Origin: an uncultured Acidobacteriota bacterium | GTDB taxonomy: Bacteria; Acidobacteriota; UBA6911; CAINFC01 | Assembly (NCBI GenBank): GCA_903847975.1 | Contig: CAINFC010000205.1 | Coordinates: 1 to 45,016, forward strand | DNA length: 45,016 nt | Reading direction: 5' to 3' | In this document: piece after piece, positions 1-8,100 of the stretch | Position numbering within the stretch: position 1 is the first letter of the stretch | How the letters are laid out: each line of letters opens with the position of its first letter | Translations under genes and position numbers: made by a program | The notes under the pieces: generated by a model | Seen by the model: only the letters and a program-made list of their open reading frames with translations | Told to the model about the DNA's origin: nothing | Database searches by the model: none

Positions 1-75
1 GGGGTAGCGCCTGTGCGGCGCAACCCCGGGCTGTGATCCGGAACCCCTTTCGGGGTTCCTTTTTGCCGGTTTGTC
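1..75 (+). repeat. Hairpin-array repeat, copy 1 (right end, cut by window edge)
   Basis: This is the right-hand end of the large intergenic repeat also found near 8101, 13499, 33891 and 44771. It carries half of the GGGGTAGCGCC / GGCGCAACCCC hairpin and the terminal GGAACCCC-TTTC-GGGGTTCC hairpin. The flank after the last hairpin (ttgccggtttgtc) resembles the flank of the copy at 33891-34171 (taccggtttatc), so the unit probably extends a little past the hairpin. Confidence 0.85.
40..64 (+). terminator. Terminator-like last hairpin of repeat copy 1
   Basis: An 8-bp perfect stem (GGAACCCC / GGGGTTCC) with loop TTTC is followed at once by five T residues, the form of a rho-independent terminator on the plus strand. 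It is part of the repeat. The gene it would serve lies outside the window. In the other copies a run of T follows a few bases later. Confidence 0.5.
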
Positions 76-107
76 AGGGTTGACAATCTCGCAAAAAGTT
101 TTTGTTC

Positions 108-179
108 AGAGTACAAGCTTTAGCTTGCTTGGCACAAGCGGAAACCTGCTTGCAGCGCGCAGCCTGAAGGCTGTACTCT
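108..179. repeat. Cloverleaf-like structured intergenic element
   Basis: Terminal inverted repeats AGAGTACA (108-115) and TGTACTCT (172-179) enclose three small hairpins: CAAGC-TTTA-GCTTG (114-127), CAAGC-8 nt-GCTTG (135-152) and CAGCC-TGAA-GGCTG (160-173). The outer stem and the first and last hairpins share one or two bases. Folded, it would give a four-way junction, but it has none of the conserved tRNA bases. A related fragment, CCACC-TGAA-GGTGG followed by AACTCT, is at 33813-33832. It probably is a mobile or REP-like intergenic element; its function is unknown. Confidence 0.6.
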
Positions 180-286
180 AAACGGATTTCGTTTGGGCGT
201 TTGTTTTCGGGTGTTTCTCAGAATTTTTGTTAGAATATCCGGCTTGGCGAGTTTGCAAATACATGGATGGCTGTGAAAAGATGGGG

Positions 287-326
287 CTCACAGGAAGAAA
301 GGAAGAGCGGGAAGAAAAGCGGAAGG
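287..326 (+). repeat. Purine-rich 40-bp repeat, copy 1
   Basis: This 40-base purine-rich segment begins CTCACAGGAAGAA. It matches 13417-13456 at 39 of 40 positions (A300 is T13430). Looser relatives, in pyrimidine-rich orientation, are at 13831-13873 and 22833-22866. It lies 38 bp beyond the stop of the first minus-strand gene. The rest of 180-363 shows no gene or clear signal. Confidence 0.7.
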
Positions 327-363
327 CCTTGTCGAATGAAGATGGTGGCTTTTTCCCGGTTTG

Positions 364-1761
364 TCAGGCTTCGGCAAATTCCAATCGGGAAATCCCTTTC
401 GGCAGATCGAAGCAGGCCGTGGACTGACGGCCTTCGGCAATCCAGGCCCCGGAGCGCAGCAGGAGCGGCGCGGAAACGCGTTTCAGGGGCAGAGTCTGAT
501 CCTGGTGGCGGAGCCGAAGGCCGCCAGGCGTTTCCCCTTCCCACTGCATGGTGAAATCCGGGCAGGCGTAGGGCGCCCGGAAAACGACGGCCCCGGTTTC
601 CCGCTCCATGCGGGTCAGCTCCCGCGCGGCCCAGTAGCGGGCGATTTCGCTCAGCTTCATCCAGATCAGGTGATCGTAGCGGGAGCCCAGCCGGCGGACC
701 ACCTCCTGAAAAATGTGGAAGCCCAGTTCCTGCCCGTTCCAGTAAATGCCCGTCCAATGGCAGACCATGACTGCCGGCTCTTTTCGACCAATCACCTCCA
801 CCAGCCTTCCCTGCTGCAGGTCCGCGGTAATAAAACGGTCGGCTCCTCCCGGCGTGGTGTTGTCCCAGCCGCCGGTCCAGTCGCTGGTGCAGCCGACGAT
901 GCTCACCACGCAGCGCGGATCGGCGCTCTCCAGGCCGGAGGCCAGCTCCACACGCGGAGTAACGGCGGCCGTGCCGCGGTCCACCAGGTCGAGAAAGTAA
1001 TGCGGAATTTCCGCGGCAAAAATGTCGCGGACCGCCTGGCCGACTGCCCGGGCCAGCTCCGGGCGGGCGCGGCTTCCGAACCCGCCGGGGCTGGTAACTC
1101 CTTCGCATCGCAGGCCGACATTCTTCAGGATACTCAGGGCATAGCGCAGATAGGCGCCGATTTCGTCCGCCGATTTTCCGGTGGTCCATTCCCAGTTTTC
1201 CATGAAATTCAGGGAAGTCTCCGGGTAAGGATGCCCGGTCTTCAGGTCGATGACCCGGGTGTGGGTGATCATCTCCGGGTGAAAGTCCCAGTTCGGAGCC
1301 AGCAGCGTGCGCACCAGCTCCAGGCTGGCATCCAGCTCCGATGGCGACCACCCGGGCAGCAGCCGGTCCAGCCGCCCGACGCAGGCCGGATAGGGCACCA
1401 CGCTGAATTTCCCTTTAACCCCCTGCTCCGCGCACCACTCGCCAAACCTGCTCACGAAAGAATCGGGGATCTCCGCCGGCCACTCCCTCCAGTTCCGGAG
1501 GTAGGCCGGATTCTTTCCGCCGTGGGCCAGGTCGAACTGCGGCATGGCAAACCGGTTGAGGTTGACCAGGCAGGTGGAATCGTCGATGATCAGGCTGACC
1601 GGCACGCGGCCGCACGGATTCAGGATGGTCAGACCAGCCGGCCGGTCCGGGCGGTCTCCGGGCTGCGGCCCGGGCGGCGGTGTCTGCCGGGCTGCCATTC
1701 CGGGGAGGGCCACGCCCGTCATGGCCTGCGATACAAACCGGCGTCGATGCAAGGTTTTCAT
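364..1761 (-). CDS. Tat-exported protein, possible polysaccharide-deacetylase-like fold
   Basis: The 465-residue product starts with a twin-arginine-type leader (MKTLHRRRFVSQAMTG, then a hydrophobic stretch and AARQ), so it probably acts outside the cytoplasm. A TTG start at 1785 would overlap the upstream kinase stop, but ATG 1761 has a GGAG site 9 nt upstream and gives a proper leader. The N-terminal strand VSLIIDDST and the later SPGGFGSR and VMVCHWTGIYW segments recall NodB/GH57-type deacetylase barrels. This is only a resemblance, because I cannot place a metal-binding triad. It is the last gene of the corrinoid-protein operon, so it may act on a methylated or glycosylated substrate taken up by that system; that is inference. 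Confidence 0.55.
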   Translation of the reverse strand: MKTLHRRRFVSQAMTGVALPGMAARQTPPPGPQPGDRPDRPAGLTILNPCGRVPVSLIIDDSTCLVNLNRFAMPQFDLAHGGKNPAYLRNWREWPAEIPDSFVSRFGEWCAEQGVKGKFSVVPYPACVGRLDRLLPGWSPSELDASLELVRTLLAPNWDFHPEMITHTRVIDLKTGHPYPETSLNFMENWEWTTGKSADEIGAYLRYALSILKNVGLRCEGVTSPGGFGSRARPELARAVGQAVRDIFAAEIPHYFLDLVDRGTAAVTPRVELASGLESADPRCVVSIVGCTSDWTGGWDNTTPGGADRFITADLQQGRLVEVIGRKEPAVMVCHWTGIYWNGQELGFHIFQEVVRRLGSRYDHLIWMKLSEIARYWAARELTRMERETGAVVFRAPYACPDFTMQWEGETPGGLRLRHQDQTLPLKRVSAPLLLRSGAWIAEGRQSTACFDLPKGISRLEFAEA

Positions 1762-1781
1762 CCGGCGATTCTCCAGGGAAG

Positions 1782-4091
1782 TCAACAGGGAAAAGAAGGC
1801 CGGTTCTCCAGTGCCTCCCGCACCTTGGCGATCACGTCCTTCAGGGAATAGGGCTTCTCGATGAAACAGACTCCTTGCTGCAGCACGCCATGCTCGGCAA
1901 TGACATCGGCAGGGTAGCCGGAGGTGAAGATGCAGCGGATCTCGGGGTGCCCGGCCAGCAGTTTTTCGGCCAGATCCCGGCCGTTCATCTCCGGCATCAC
2001 CACGTCGGTCATCAGCAGGTCGATGGCCTCGGAATGTTTTTCCGCCAGGCGCATGGCTTTTCCCGGGGTATCCGCTGCCAGCACCGTATAGCCCTGGTTG
2101 CTGAGGATTGCCTCGGTAAGTTTCAGGATCGCCGGTTCATCCTCCACCAGGAGGATCGTTGCCTTGCCTTTCCGCGGCGGGTGCGACCTTCCGTCCGGTT
2201 CCGGCCACAGCGCGGCCATCTGGCTTTCCCTTTCCGGCGGAAGGTAAATCGCGAAGGTGGAACCCTGTCCGGGGTTGCTGGAAACATGGATAAAGCCGTT
2301 GTTCTGTTTGACGATGCCGTATACCGTGGACAGCCCCAGGCCGGTTCCCTTGCCGAGGCCTTTGGTGGTAAAGAAAGGCTCGAAAATATGAGACAGCGTT
2401 TCGGCATCCATGCCGCAGCCGGTATCGCTCACCGCCAGGCGGATATAATCTCCGGCCAGGAAGTCGGGATGCGCTTCGCAGAACTTCCGGTCGACGGTGC
2501 TGTTTCCGGTTTCTATGGTGATGGTGCCGACGCCGGCGATGGCGTCACGGGCATTGATGCACAGGTTGGTCAGGATCTGGTTGATTTGCGAGGGGTCCAG
2601 CCTGACCCGCCCCAGGTCCCGGGCCGGATTCCAGAGCAGCTGGATGTCCTCCCCGATCAGGCGCTCGAGCATTCGCAGCATGGTTTCGATGGTCAGGTTC
2701 AGATCGAGCACCCGGGGCGAAACCGTCTGCTTTCGCGCAAAGGCCAGCAGTTGCCGGGTCAGCTCCGCAGACCGCTCCGCAGCTTTTCGAATGGCTTCCA
2801 CATCCTCGCTTACCGGATCGGAAGGGCGGATCCGGTCGAGGGCCATTTCCGCGTGGCCCAGGATCACGTTAAGCATGTTGTTGAAATCGTGGGCCACGCC
2901 GCCCGCCAGCCGGCCCACCGATTCCATTTTTTGCGCCTGCTGCAGCTGGTTTTCCAGCCGGGTTTTTTCCTCTTCGGCCCTCTTGCGCCCGGTGATATCC
3001 ACCAGAGCGCCGAACAGGCTGTGGTGTCCGGGGCATTCCTCCGACCGTATGCACTCGGCATACGAAGTCAGAACCACCAGGCCGCCGTTCCGATGGCGGA
3101 TGCGGAGTTCGCAGGAGGCCTGGCCTCCCGGCTGCAATCCGATGACGTTGCGGTCAAACAGAGGGTAGTCCTCTTCCACCACCAGGAAGCGCCAGCAGCG
3201 GCGTGCCTGGATCTCCTCGATGGAGTAGCCGCAGATCCTTTCGGCCGCTCCGCTCATCCAGTTGATGCTGTATCCTCCCTCCTCCGAGCGGGTGCAGGAA
3301 TAGGTGATGTCCGAGATCATGGAAGAAACGCGCCGGAACCTTTCTTCGCTTTCCCGCAGGGCCTCTTCCGCTTTTTTCCTCTCCGAAAGCTCGTGCTGCA
3401 GCTGCTGGTTGGACAAGGTCAGGTCGCCGGTCCGCTCCCTGACCCGGGTCTCCAGGTCCTCGTTGGAAAGGCGCAGCTGCTCTTCCGCCTGTTTGCGAAC
3501 CAGGATTTCCTGGGCCAGCTGTTCGTTGGTCCCGGCCAGCCGGTCACAGGCCTGCCGGATCTGGGTGTGACCCTGGATTTCGTTTTTCAGAATGCTGGCG
3601 GCAAAGGAGAAAAATACACTCAGGAGGTCATAGATCTGGCGCGAGGACAGGTGCAGATTTTCCAGCTTCAGGACTCCCACCCGCTCCCCGCCGGTGCACA
3701 AGGGAAATACCCAGGTGTAGGCCTTGGAAAATTCCGGTGTCTGCATCCGGGTGGCCTTAAAATCGCCTTCCTTTTCCGTGCCGACACGATCCTCGAAGGC
3801 CTGGCGGACCAGGGGGTCCTCGATCCGCTCCAGACGGGTGCGCCTGCCGAAAAGGTCCGCGTAGTGCAGGTCCTGGTCGATCTGATAATAAAGGATGACG
3901 TTGGTTCCGCCGATGACTTCGAGAACATTCTTCAGCAGAGCATCGATCACGGAATCCAGGCCGGAGGCGGCGTTCACCTTGCTCATCAGATTGAGGACGA
4001 GCTGCAGGTGGGATTTGTCGGTCGCCAGCTTCCGGATCCGCTCTTTCAGATGCTCCACATCTTCCGGGTCCATCGGAGGATTTTCAATCAT
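1782..4091 (-). CDS. Hybrid sensor histidine kinase (GAF-PAS-HisKA-HATPase-REC)
   Basis: The 769-residue protein has no transmembrane segment, so it is a cytoplasmic sensor. Domains in order: GAF-like (about 30-175), coiled coil (about 180-250), PAS (about 250-370), HisKA with H-box GGVAHDFNN (H401), HATPase with N-box NARDAI (N513), DTGCGMD and GKGTGLGLS, then a receiver with LLMTDVVMP (D696). The H401 and D696 sites are intact. Its ATG overlaps the stop of the DUF1638 gene as ATGA, showing translational coupling inside the methyltransferase operon. No DNA-binding response regulator is nearby, so its output partner is unknown. A sensor kinase linked to corrinoid methyltransferases recalls MsmS/RdmS of Methanosarcina, though there is no evidence here for heme. 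Confidence 0.93.
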   Translation of the reverse strand: MIENPPMDPEDVEHLKERIRKLATDKSHLQLVLNLMSKVNAASGLDSVIDALLKNVLEVIGGTNVILYYQIDQDLHYADLFGRRTRLERIEDPLVRQAFEDRVGTEKEGDFKATRMQTPEFSKAYTWVFPLCTGGERVGVLKLENLHLSSRQIYDLLSVFFSFAASILKNEIQGHTQIRQACDRLAGTNEQLAQEILVRKQAEEQLRLSNEDLETRVRERTGDLTLSNQQLQHELSERKKAEEALRESEERFRRVSSMISDITYSCTRSEEGGYSINWMSGAAERICGYSIEEIQARRCWRFLVVEEDYPLFDRNVIGLQPGGQASCELRIRHRNGGLVVLTSYAECIRSEECPGHHSLFGALVDITGRKRAEEEKTRLENQLQQAQKMESVGRLAGGVAHDFNNMLNVILGHAEMALDRIRPSDPVSEDVEAIRKAAERSAELTRQLLAFARKQTVSPRVLDLNLTIETMLRMLERLIGEDIQLLWNPARDLGRVRLDPSQINQILTNLCINARDAIAGVGTITIETGNSTVDRKFCEAHPDFLAGDYIRLAVSDTGCGMDAETLSHIFEPFFTTKGLGKGTGLGLSTVYGIVKQNNGFIHVSSNPGQGSTFAIYLPPERESQMAALWPEPDGRSHPPRKGKATILLVEDEPAILKLTEAILSNQGYTVLAADTPGKAMRLAEKHSEAIDLLMTDVVMPEMNGRDLAEKLLAGHPEIRCIFTSGYPADVIAEHGVLQQGVCFIEKPYSLKDVIAKVREALENRPSFPC

Positions 4092-4687
4092 GGAACGTGT
4101 CTCCGTGAGTCCCCCAGGGATGTTTCCAACAGGGATTCCAGGTGGTCCAGGGATGCATGGTGCCAGCGGAGCGGCAGCCCGACCAAGCTCCCTGCGGATT
4201 GGGCCCCCGTGCGGAAATCCCCGGAACAGGGAGTGGTGATGCAGAGCAGGTGGCTGCGCTCCTGGCGCATGATGTCCTGCAAAACTGCGCGGTTTCTTCC
4301 GAACAGGCCGGTCAGGGAGTGCTCCCAGCCGCCCGTCCAGTCCTCGAGCAGAAAAAGCGCACCCTCGCTTAGGGCTTTGAGATAGAGGTCCGGCCCAAGC
4401 AGCATTTCGAGGCAGTTTCTGGCCGGCATCCGACGGGCATGGCGGGACTCCAAAAGGGAGTCGATGTCCGGATGGCAGTCGCCGTAGCAGACGAGAGTTC
4501 CGCCCGGCCGGCAGAAGTCCAGCGCCACGGCCAGCGCCGCGGCCAGCCGGTCAAAATCCACATGGAGGGAAGAGTCCAGAAAGAGGGGTTCCACGGGCCA
4601 CCGGTTCTTTTGAATCAAGAAACTAATTTCTTTGCGGAGGACCCCGCAACCGATCATCTGCCGGGGTAGAGTTTCCGGATTCAACAA
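4088..4687 (-). CDS. DUF1638 family protein
   Basis: The 199-residue protein carries the features I associate with DUF1638: an early GCGVLRKEI segment, a central YGDCHPDIDSLL, then RNCLEMLLGPDLY and a late FLLEDWTGGWE. The family has no firm biochemical role but commonly sits beside corrinoid proteins and URO-D-type methyltransferases, exactly as here. The start is TTG 4687, supported by a GGGAGGGAG-like site 7 nt upstream; it overlaps the end of the methyltransferase gene by 7 nt. ATG 4657 is an alternative but lacks a ribosome site. It probably assists the corrinoid methyl-transfer system. Confidence 0.75.
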   Translation of the reverse strand: MLNPETLPRQMIGCGVLRKEISFLIQKNRWPVEPLFLDSSLHVDFDRLAAALAVALDFCRPGGTLVCYGDCHPDIDSLLESRHARRMPARNCLEMLLGPDLYLKALSEGALFLLEDWTGGWEHSLTGLFGRNRAVLQDIMRQERSHLLCITTPCSGDFRTGAQSAGSLVGLPLRWHHASLDHLESLLETSLGDSRRHVP

Positions 4688-5718
4688 ACGGTTTCTCCCT
4701 CCCCGAATTCGCAGGCGGCTTCCAGCATGACGCGGATGTTGTCTTCGGGAATCGTGAAAGGCATGACCAGGGTTCCGAAAAGGAAGCGGCCTCCCGGCTT
4801 TCCGGCCTCGATGATCCGCCGGACCTCCGCCCGGACCTGTTCCCTGGTCCAGTCGATCAGCAGGATGTCGTTAATGACCCCGCAGGTCAGGCCTCGCCCG
4901 GCCACCCTGCGCTTTCCCGTGCGGATGTCGTCCATCGGGCTCAAATAAAAAACCTGTATTCCGAGATGCTCAATCACCGTTTCGATCACATCGTTGAACG
5001 GAGAGCTGCCACAGTAATAGACCACGCCGGCGGTGCCACCCGGCTGGAGATCCTTCTGCATCCAGGGCAGGGAGAGCTCCTGGAAAATTTTGGGGGTGAT
5101 GAAGTCCGTCGAGCCGAAGGGATTGGAATAGACCAGGACATCGGCGCCTGCCTGGCGATAGGCTTCGATCTCCCTTTGGAAAAAAAGGGAGCATTTGTGG
5201 AGCAGCTCGTCCCGGAGGGCCGTCGGGCCGGTCAGCAGAAGGGACATCCACTTTTCCATCCCCATCAGAATCGCGGGCAGGGTCATGGATGCGGTCAGGT
5301 AGGCGCAGATGGGATATTTGCCGCCGGCTTCGTCCCGCAGGATGCGCAGGCACTTGCGCTGCTCCTCGAAAGCGGGGTGCGAGTAGATGTCATCGGGCAC
5401 CTGCAGAGCGGGAATGTCCTCCGGTCTGCGGAGGACCATCTCCCCCACGTTGGGCGGGCCGTCCTTGGCGAAAATCATCCGGCGGCACCCCAGAAGTTCG
5501 GCCTCCTTGCCCACGTAAAAAAGGCTCCAGAGATTGTCGTACCCGTACTTCTCGCGCATCTTCAGCTGCCCTTCGGCAACGTATTCCCCTTTGGAATAAT
5601 ACTCCTCCAGGGAAAGGTTCAGCTCCCGGGCGCCCTGGTCCAGCAGATTGCAGAAGATCGGGATGCGGTCCGCGGGCTTCCCCTGGATTGCGGCCACGAG
5701 TCGTTCCATGCTGTTCAT
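4681..5718 (-). CDS. URO-D-fold corrinoid methyltransferase-like protein (MtaA/CmuA family)
   Basis: The 345-residue protein has the N-terminal pattern of the uroporphyrinogen-decarboxylase superfamily (RLVAAIQGKPADRIPIF) and the usual family length. It directly follows the corrinoid protein gene (ATGA overlap at 5715-5718), so the likely role is methyl transfer to or from that corrinoid, not heme synthesis. The zinc ligands of MtaA-type enzymes (His-x-Cys plus a distal Cys in a GC-rich loop before the P-E-N motif) are changed. Here the first motif reads YYCG (Y234, C236) and the distal loop reads FGTLVMPFTIPEDN with no Cys. Either the metal site is rebuilt or the substrate differs. The family call is firm; the reaction is not known. 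Confidence 0.85.
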   Translation of the reverse strand: MNSMERLVAAIQGKPADRIPIFCNLLDQGARELNLSLEEYYSKGEYVAEGQLKMREKYGYDNLWSLFYVGKEAELLGCRRMIFAKDGPPNVGEMVLRRPEDIPALQVPDDIYSHPAFEEQRKCLRILRDEAGGKYPICAYLTASMTLPAILMGMEKWMSLLLTGPTALRDELLHKCSLFFQREIEAYRQAGADVLVYSNPFGSTDFITPKIFQELSLPWMQKDLQPGGTAGVVYYCGSSPFNDVIETVIEHLGIQVFYLSPMDDIRTGKRRVAGRGLTCGVINDILLIDWTREQVRAEVRRIIEAGKPGGRFLFGTLVMPFTIPEDNIRVMLEAACEFGEGETVC

Positions 5719-6458
5719 CGGCGTTGCACCTCCCGGATGAGTCCGGTGATCACCTTCCCCGCAGCGATTCCGTTTTCGGCGCAGGCATCCGCGCCGACCT
5801 GCCGGTAAAGGTCCGGGTTAAACCGATAGGGGGCTCCGCCCACGGCAATGCGGAAGCGTTCCTCCAGGCACTGCTCTTTCAGGATCTGCCGGACTTTTCG
5901 GCAGCCATTCTCGCCGCGGGCGGTGTGAATCATCATTGCGGAAATGCCGATTACCTGGGCGTTAGCCCGCAGGGCGGCTTCGACAAACTGCTCCGGGGCG
6001 ACGTTCAGCCCCAGGTCGAACACTTCCACCATCATGGCCTTCAGGCATCCGATGACAATTCTTTTTCCCAGGCCGTGAAAATCGCCCGAGGCGGTTCCGA
6101 TGACCACTCTCCCGACCATGTCCGGGGACTGGCGGAACCGGGGTATCAGTTCCTCGACGACCTCAGAGGCGATCTGGGAGGCGATGAAGTATTGGGCCAG
6201 GCTGATGTCCCGCGCTTCGCTTACCGAAACCATGATCTGCTCAATAGAGGGGAGTACGATTTTAAAAAGGATCTCCTCCGGAAGAATCCCCTGCTCCAGG
6301 CCTTCGGTTACCACCTGCCGGGCAAAGGGATGATCGGTGTCGAGAATCGCTTCGTGGTACCGGCGGATGAACGGCGAAAGAAAAACCTGGCGCGCGGCGT
6401 CCATCTTTTCATCAGGCCGGTCTTCCACCCCGGTTTTGATGCCGCTGCCGCTTTGCAT
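5715..6458 (-). CDS. Corrinoid (B12)-binding methyltransferase subunit, MtaC/MtbC type
   Basis: The 247-residue protein has the two-part build of methanogen-type corrinoid proteins: a helical cap (about 25-110) and a Rossmann-like B12 domain (about 115-247). The cobalt-ligand motif D-x-H-x-x-G is present as GDFHGLGK (D126, H128, G131), followed by GISAMM and GG at 207-208, so base-off/His-on binding is expected. It would carry the methyl group between the neighbouring URO-D-type protein and another methyltransferase. No second, substrate-specific methyltransferase such as MtaB or MttB is in the window. The start is uncertain: ATG 6458 has no clear ribosome site and ATG 6404 (MDAARQVF) is possible. 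It is the first gene of the five-gene operon. Confidence 0.9.
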   Translation of the reverse strand: MQSGSGIKTGVEDRPDEKMDAARQVFLSPFIRRYHEAILDTDHPFARQVVTEGLEQGILPEEILFKIVLPSIEQIMVSVSEARDISLAQYFIASQIASEVVEELIPRFRQSPDMVGRVVIGTASGDFHGLGKRIVIGCLKAMMVEVFDLGLNVAPEQFVEAALRANAQVIGISAMMIHTARGENGCRKVRQILKEQCLEERFRIAVGGAPYRFNPDLYRQVGADACAENGIAAGKVITGLIREVQRR

Positions 6459-6518
6459 GATCGGAAATGCTGTATGCTTCTTTTTCGTGTAAAGGTCCCT
6501 TAAAATATTACCCCAAAG

Positions 6519-6547
6519 TTGAACTTAAAAGGATGTTTTAGTATTAT
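6519..6547 (+). promoter_or_regulatory. Sigma-70-type promoter for the secreted protein at 6650
   Basis: TTGAAC (6519-6524), a 17-nt spacer and TATTAT (6542-6547) form a near-consensus promoter reading toward the 6650 gene. The predicted start near 6554 gives a leader of about 95 nt. That leader begins with the hairpin CCCGGCT-TTTC-AGCCGGG (6552-6569). Confidence 0.6.
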
Positions 6548-6649
6548 TCTGCCCGGCTTTTCAGCCGGGATGCGCGGGGGGGAACGAACTCCTGTGCATC
6601 CGGTCGCCCGGCACACGGCGGGCCGATGAAAATAAGAACAGGAGTGGAA

Positions 6650-8071
6650 ATGCGGTTATTGAAATGGAAACGATATCTTGTGGTTGGGAGTCTATTTTCT
6701 ATTGCTCTTTGGGGAAGGGTGGCCGGACAGAGTGCCGTCCCGGAGAAGGCCGGTTCGGCGCAGGCCTCGCTGACCCTCCATTTTCCCCGGATGGTAAGCA
6801 ACAGCGGAGAATGGACCGGCTTTGCCATTGTGAACTTTGGCAAAGCCGCGGCGAATCTAACTTTGACTGCTTATGAGGGGACCGGAAAGCTGAGCGCCAC
6901 CGCGGCTCCCGGCAAAAATCCGACCCGCCTGACCCTGCCTGCCGGCCAGCAGTACTCGGCCGTTGCCTTCCAGATTTTCGGCGATTCTCTGAACACCAGC
7001 GGGAGCTGGGTACAGGTGGTCAGCGACCAGTCGGAAGTGGCCGGCTTCTTTCTGACCTTTGATCCGGAGCTCAACACCATGGATGGGACGGATGTTAGCG
7101 ACCGTCTGTTCACTCCCCTGATTTTCACCGAGTCGGACAACACGGAAATCTCGCTGGCCAACCCCAGCGAAACTCTGTCTGCCGATGCCGCCATCCACTT
7201 TATCACCAATCAGGGCGCCGAACCGCTGAAAGCGGTGAGTGTTACCATCCCGCCCAAGGGCCGCTACAGGGCGGTTACCCCGAGCCTTTTCCCCTCGGAC
7301 ACGCTGAAAGAAGGCGGCTACTATCAGGTGACCTCCACGCTGGGACTGGCCGGTGTGCAGGTGCAGAACACGCCGCGATTCAACACCTGGGCGCTGCAGG
7401 CGGTCGACGGCAGCTCCCAGGGGGGTGCCCGGTTGCTGTATTCTCCCCAGTACGTCGTCGGCTTCGGCTACCGTACCTCGATGACCGTCGTCAACCTGGA
7501 AAGCGCGCCGGCCGTGGTCACATTGACCTGGATCAACGATCAGGGCTCGGTCCTCGGCGTGCCGGTCAGCCTGATTCTGCCGGCCATGGGACGGAAGGTG
7601 ATCACCGATCCCAACCTTTTCCAGGCATCGGTGCCCAATTCCGGCTATGTGCGCGTGGAGAGCGACCGCCGGATTACCGGAACGGTCCGGTTCGGAGATG
7701 AAACCGGCCTGATGCTGCAGACCTCGCTGCCTTTTGTGTCGACGGCGCGCCGGGAGGTGATTTATTCCCAGGTGGTGCAGGATGCCACCTTTTTTACCGG
7801 CGTGGCGATCACCAATCCGAATGCCGAGGAAGCCACCGTGGTACTTTCCATTTACGATGTGGACGGCAGGATTCAGGGAGCGGGCACGGAAAAGATCGCC
7901 CCGGGGGCCCGGATTTCAAAAATTCTGAACCAGGTTGTACCAAACCTTCCCGCCATGGGCAAAGGTTATTTCCGGGTGGCCTCCACGGTGCCGGTCTTCA
8001 GCTTTGCGGTGTTCGGCACGCAGAACTTCACGGTGCTGTCCGCGGTGCCCCCGCAGCCGGTAACTCCCTGA
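6650..8071 (+). CDS. Secreted beta-repeat protein of unknown function
   Basis: The 473-residue protein begins with a Sec signal peptide (MRLLKWKRYLVVGSLFSIA, cleavage probably near WGRVAGQS). ATG 6650 is chosen over ATG 6626 because AGGAG lies 5 nt upstream and the signal peptide then starts cleanly. The rest is a row of beta-sandwich-like units with a recurring pattern of a GFAIVN/ISLANP/TSMTVVN/TGVAITNP strand, then a loop ending in prolines, then a GYxRVxS strand. The last unit reads GVAITNPNAEEATVVLSIYD and ends in FAVFGTQNF. No catalytic motif is visible. Such proteins are frequent in Acidobacteriota-like genomes and are probably cell-surface or outer-membrane-associated; the function is unknown. 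Confidence 0.8.
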   Translation: MRLLKWKRYLVVGSLFSIALWGRVAGQSAVPEKAGSAQASLTLHFPRMVSNSGEWTGFAIVNFGKAAANLTLTAYEGTGKLSATAAPGKNPTRLTLPAGQQYSAVAFQIFGDSLNTSGSWVQVVSDQSEVAGFFLTFDPELNTMDGTDVSDRLFTPLIFTESDNTEISLANPSETLSADAAIHFITNQGAEPLKAVSVTIPPKGRYRAVTPSLFPSDTLKEGGYYQVTSTLGLAGVQVQNTPRFNTWALQAVDGSSQGGARLLYSPQYVVGFGYRTSMTVVNLESAPAVVTLTWINDQGSVLGVPVSLILPAMGRKVITDPNLFQASVPNSGYVRVESDRRITGTVRFGDETGLMLQTSLPFVSTARREVIYSQVVQDATFFTGVAITNPNAEEATVVLSIYDVDGRIQGAGTEKIAPGARISKILNQVVPNLPAMGKGYFRVASTVPVFSFAVFGTQNFTVLSAVPPQPVTP

Positions 8072-8100
8072 GAGCGGAACTCTCCGCCTGACGGCACCGC

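Noticed and set aside
108-179. tRNA gene (cloverleaf shape)
   Set aside because: It lacks the conserved T-loop and D-loop bases, a 7-bp anticodon-arm layout and a plausible anticodon loop.
1680-4385. 901-residue open frame on the plus strand
   Set aside because: It runs antisense to the hybrid histidine kinase, which has complete domain motifs; the antisense reading has none.
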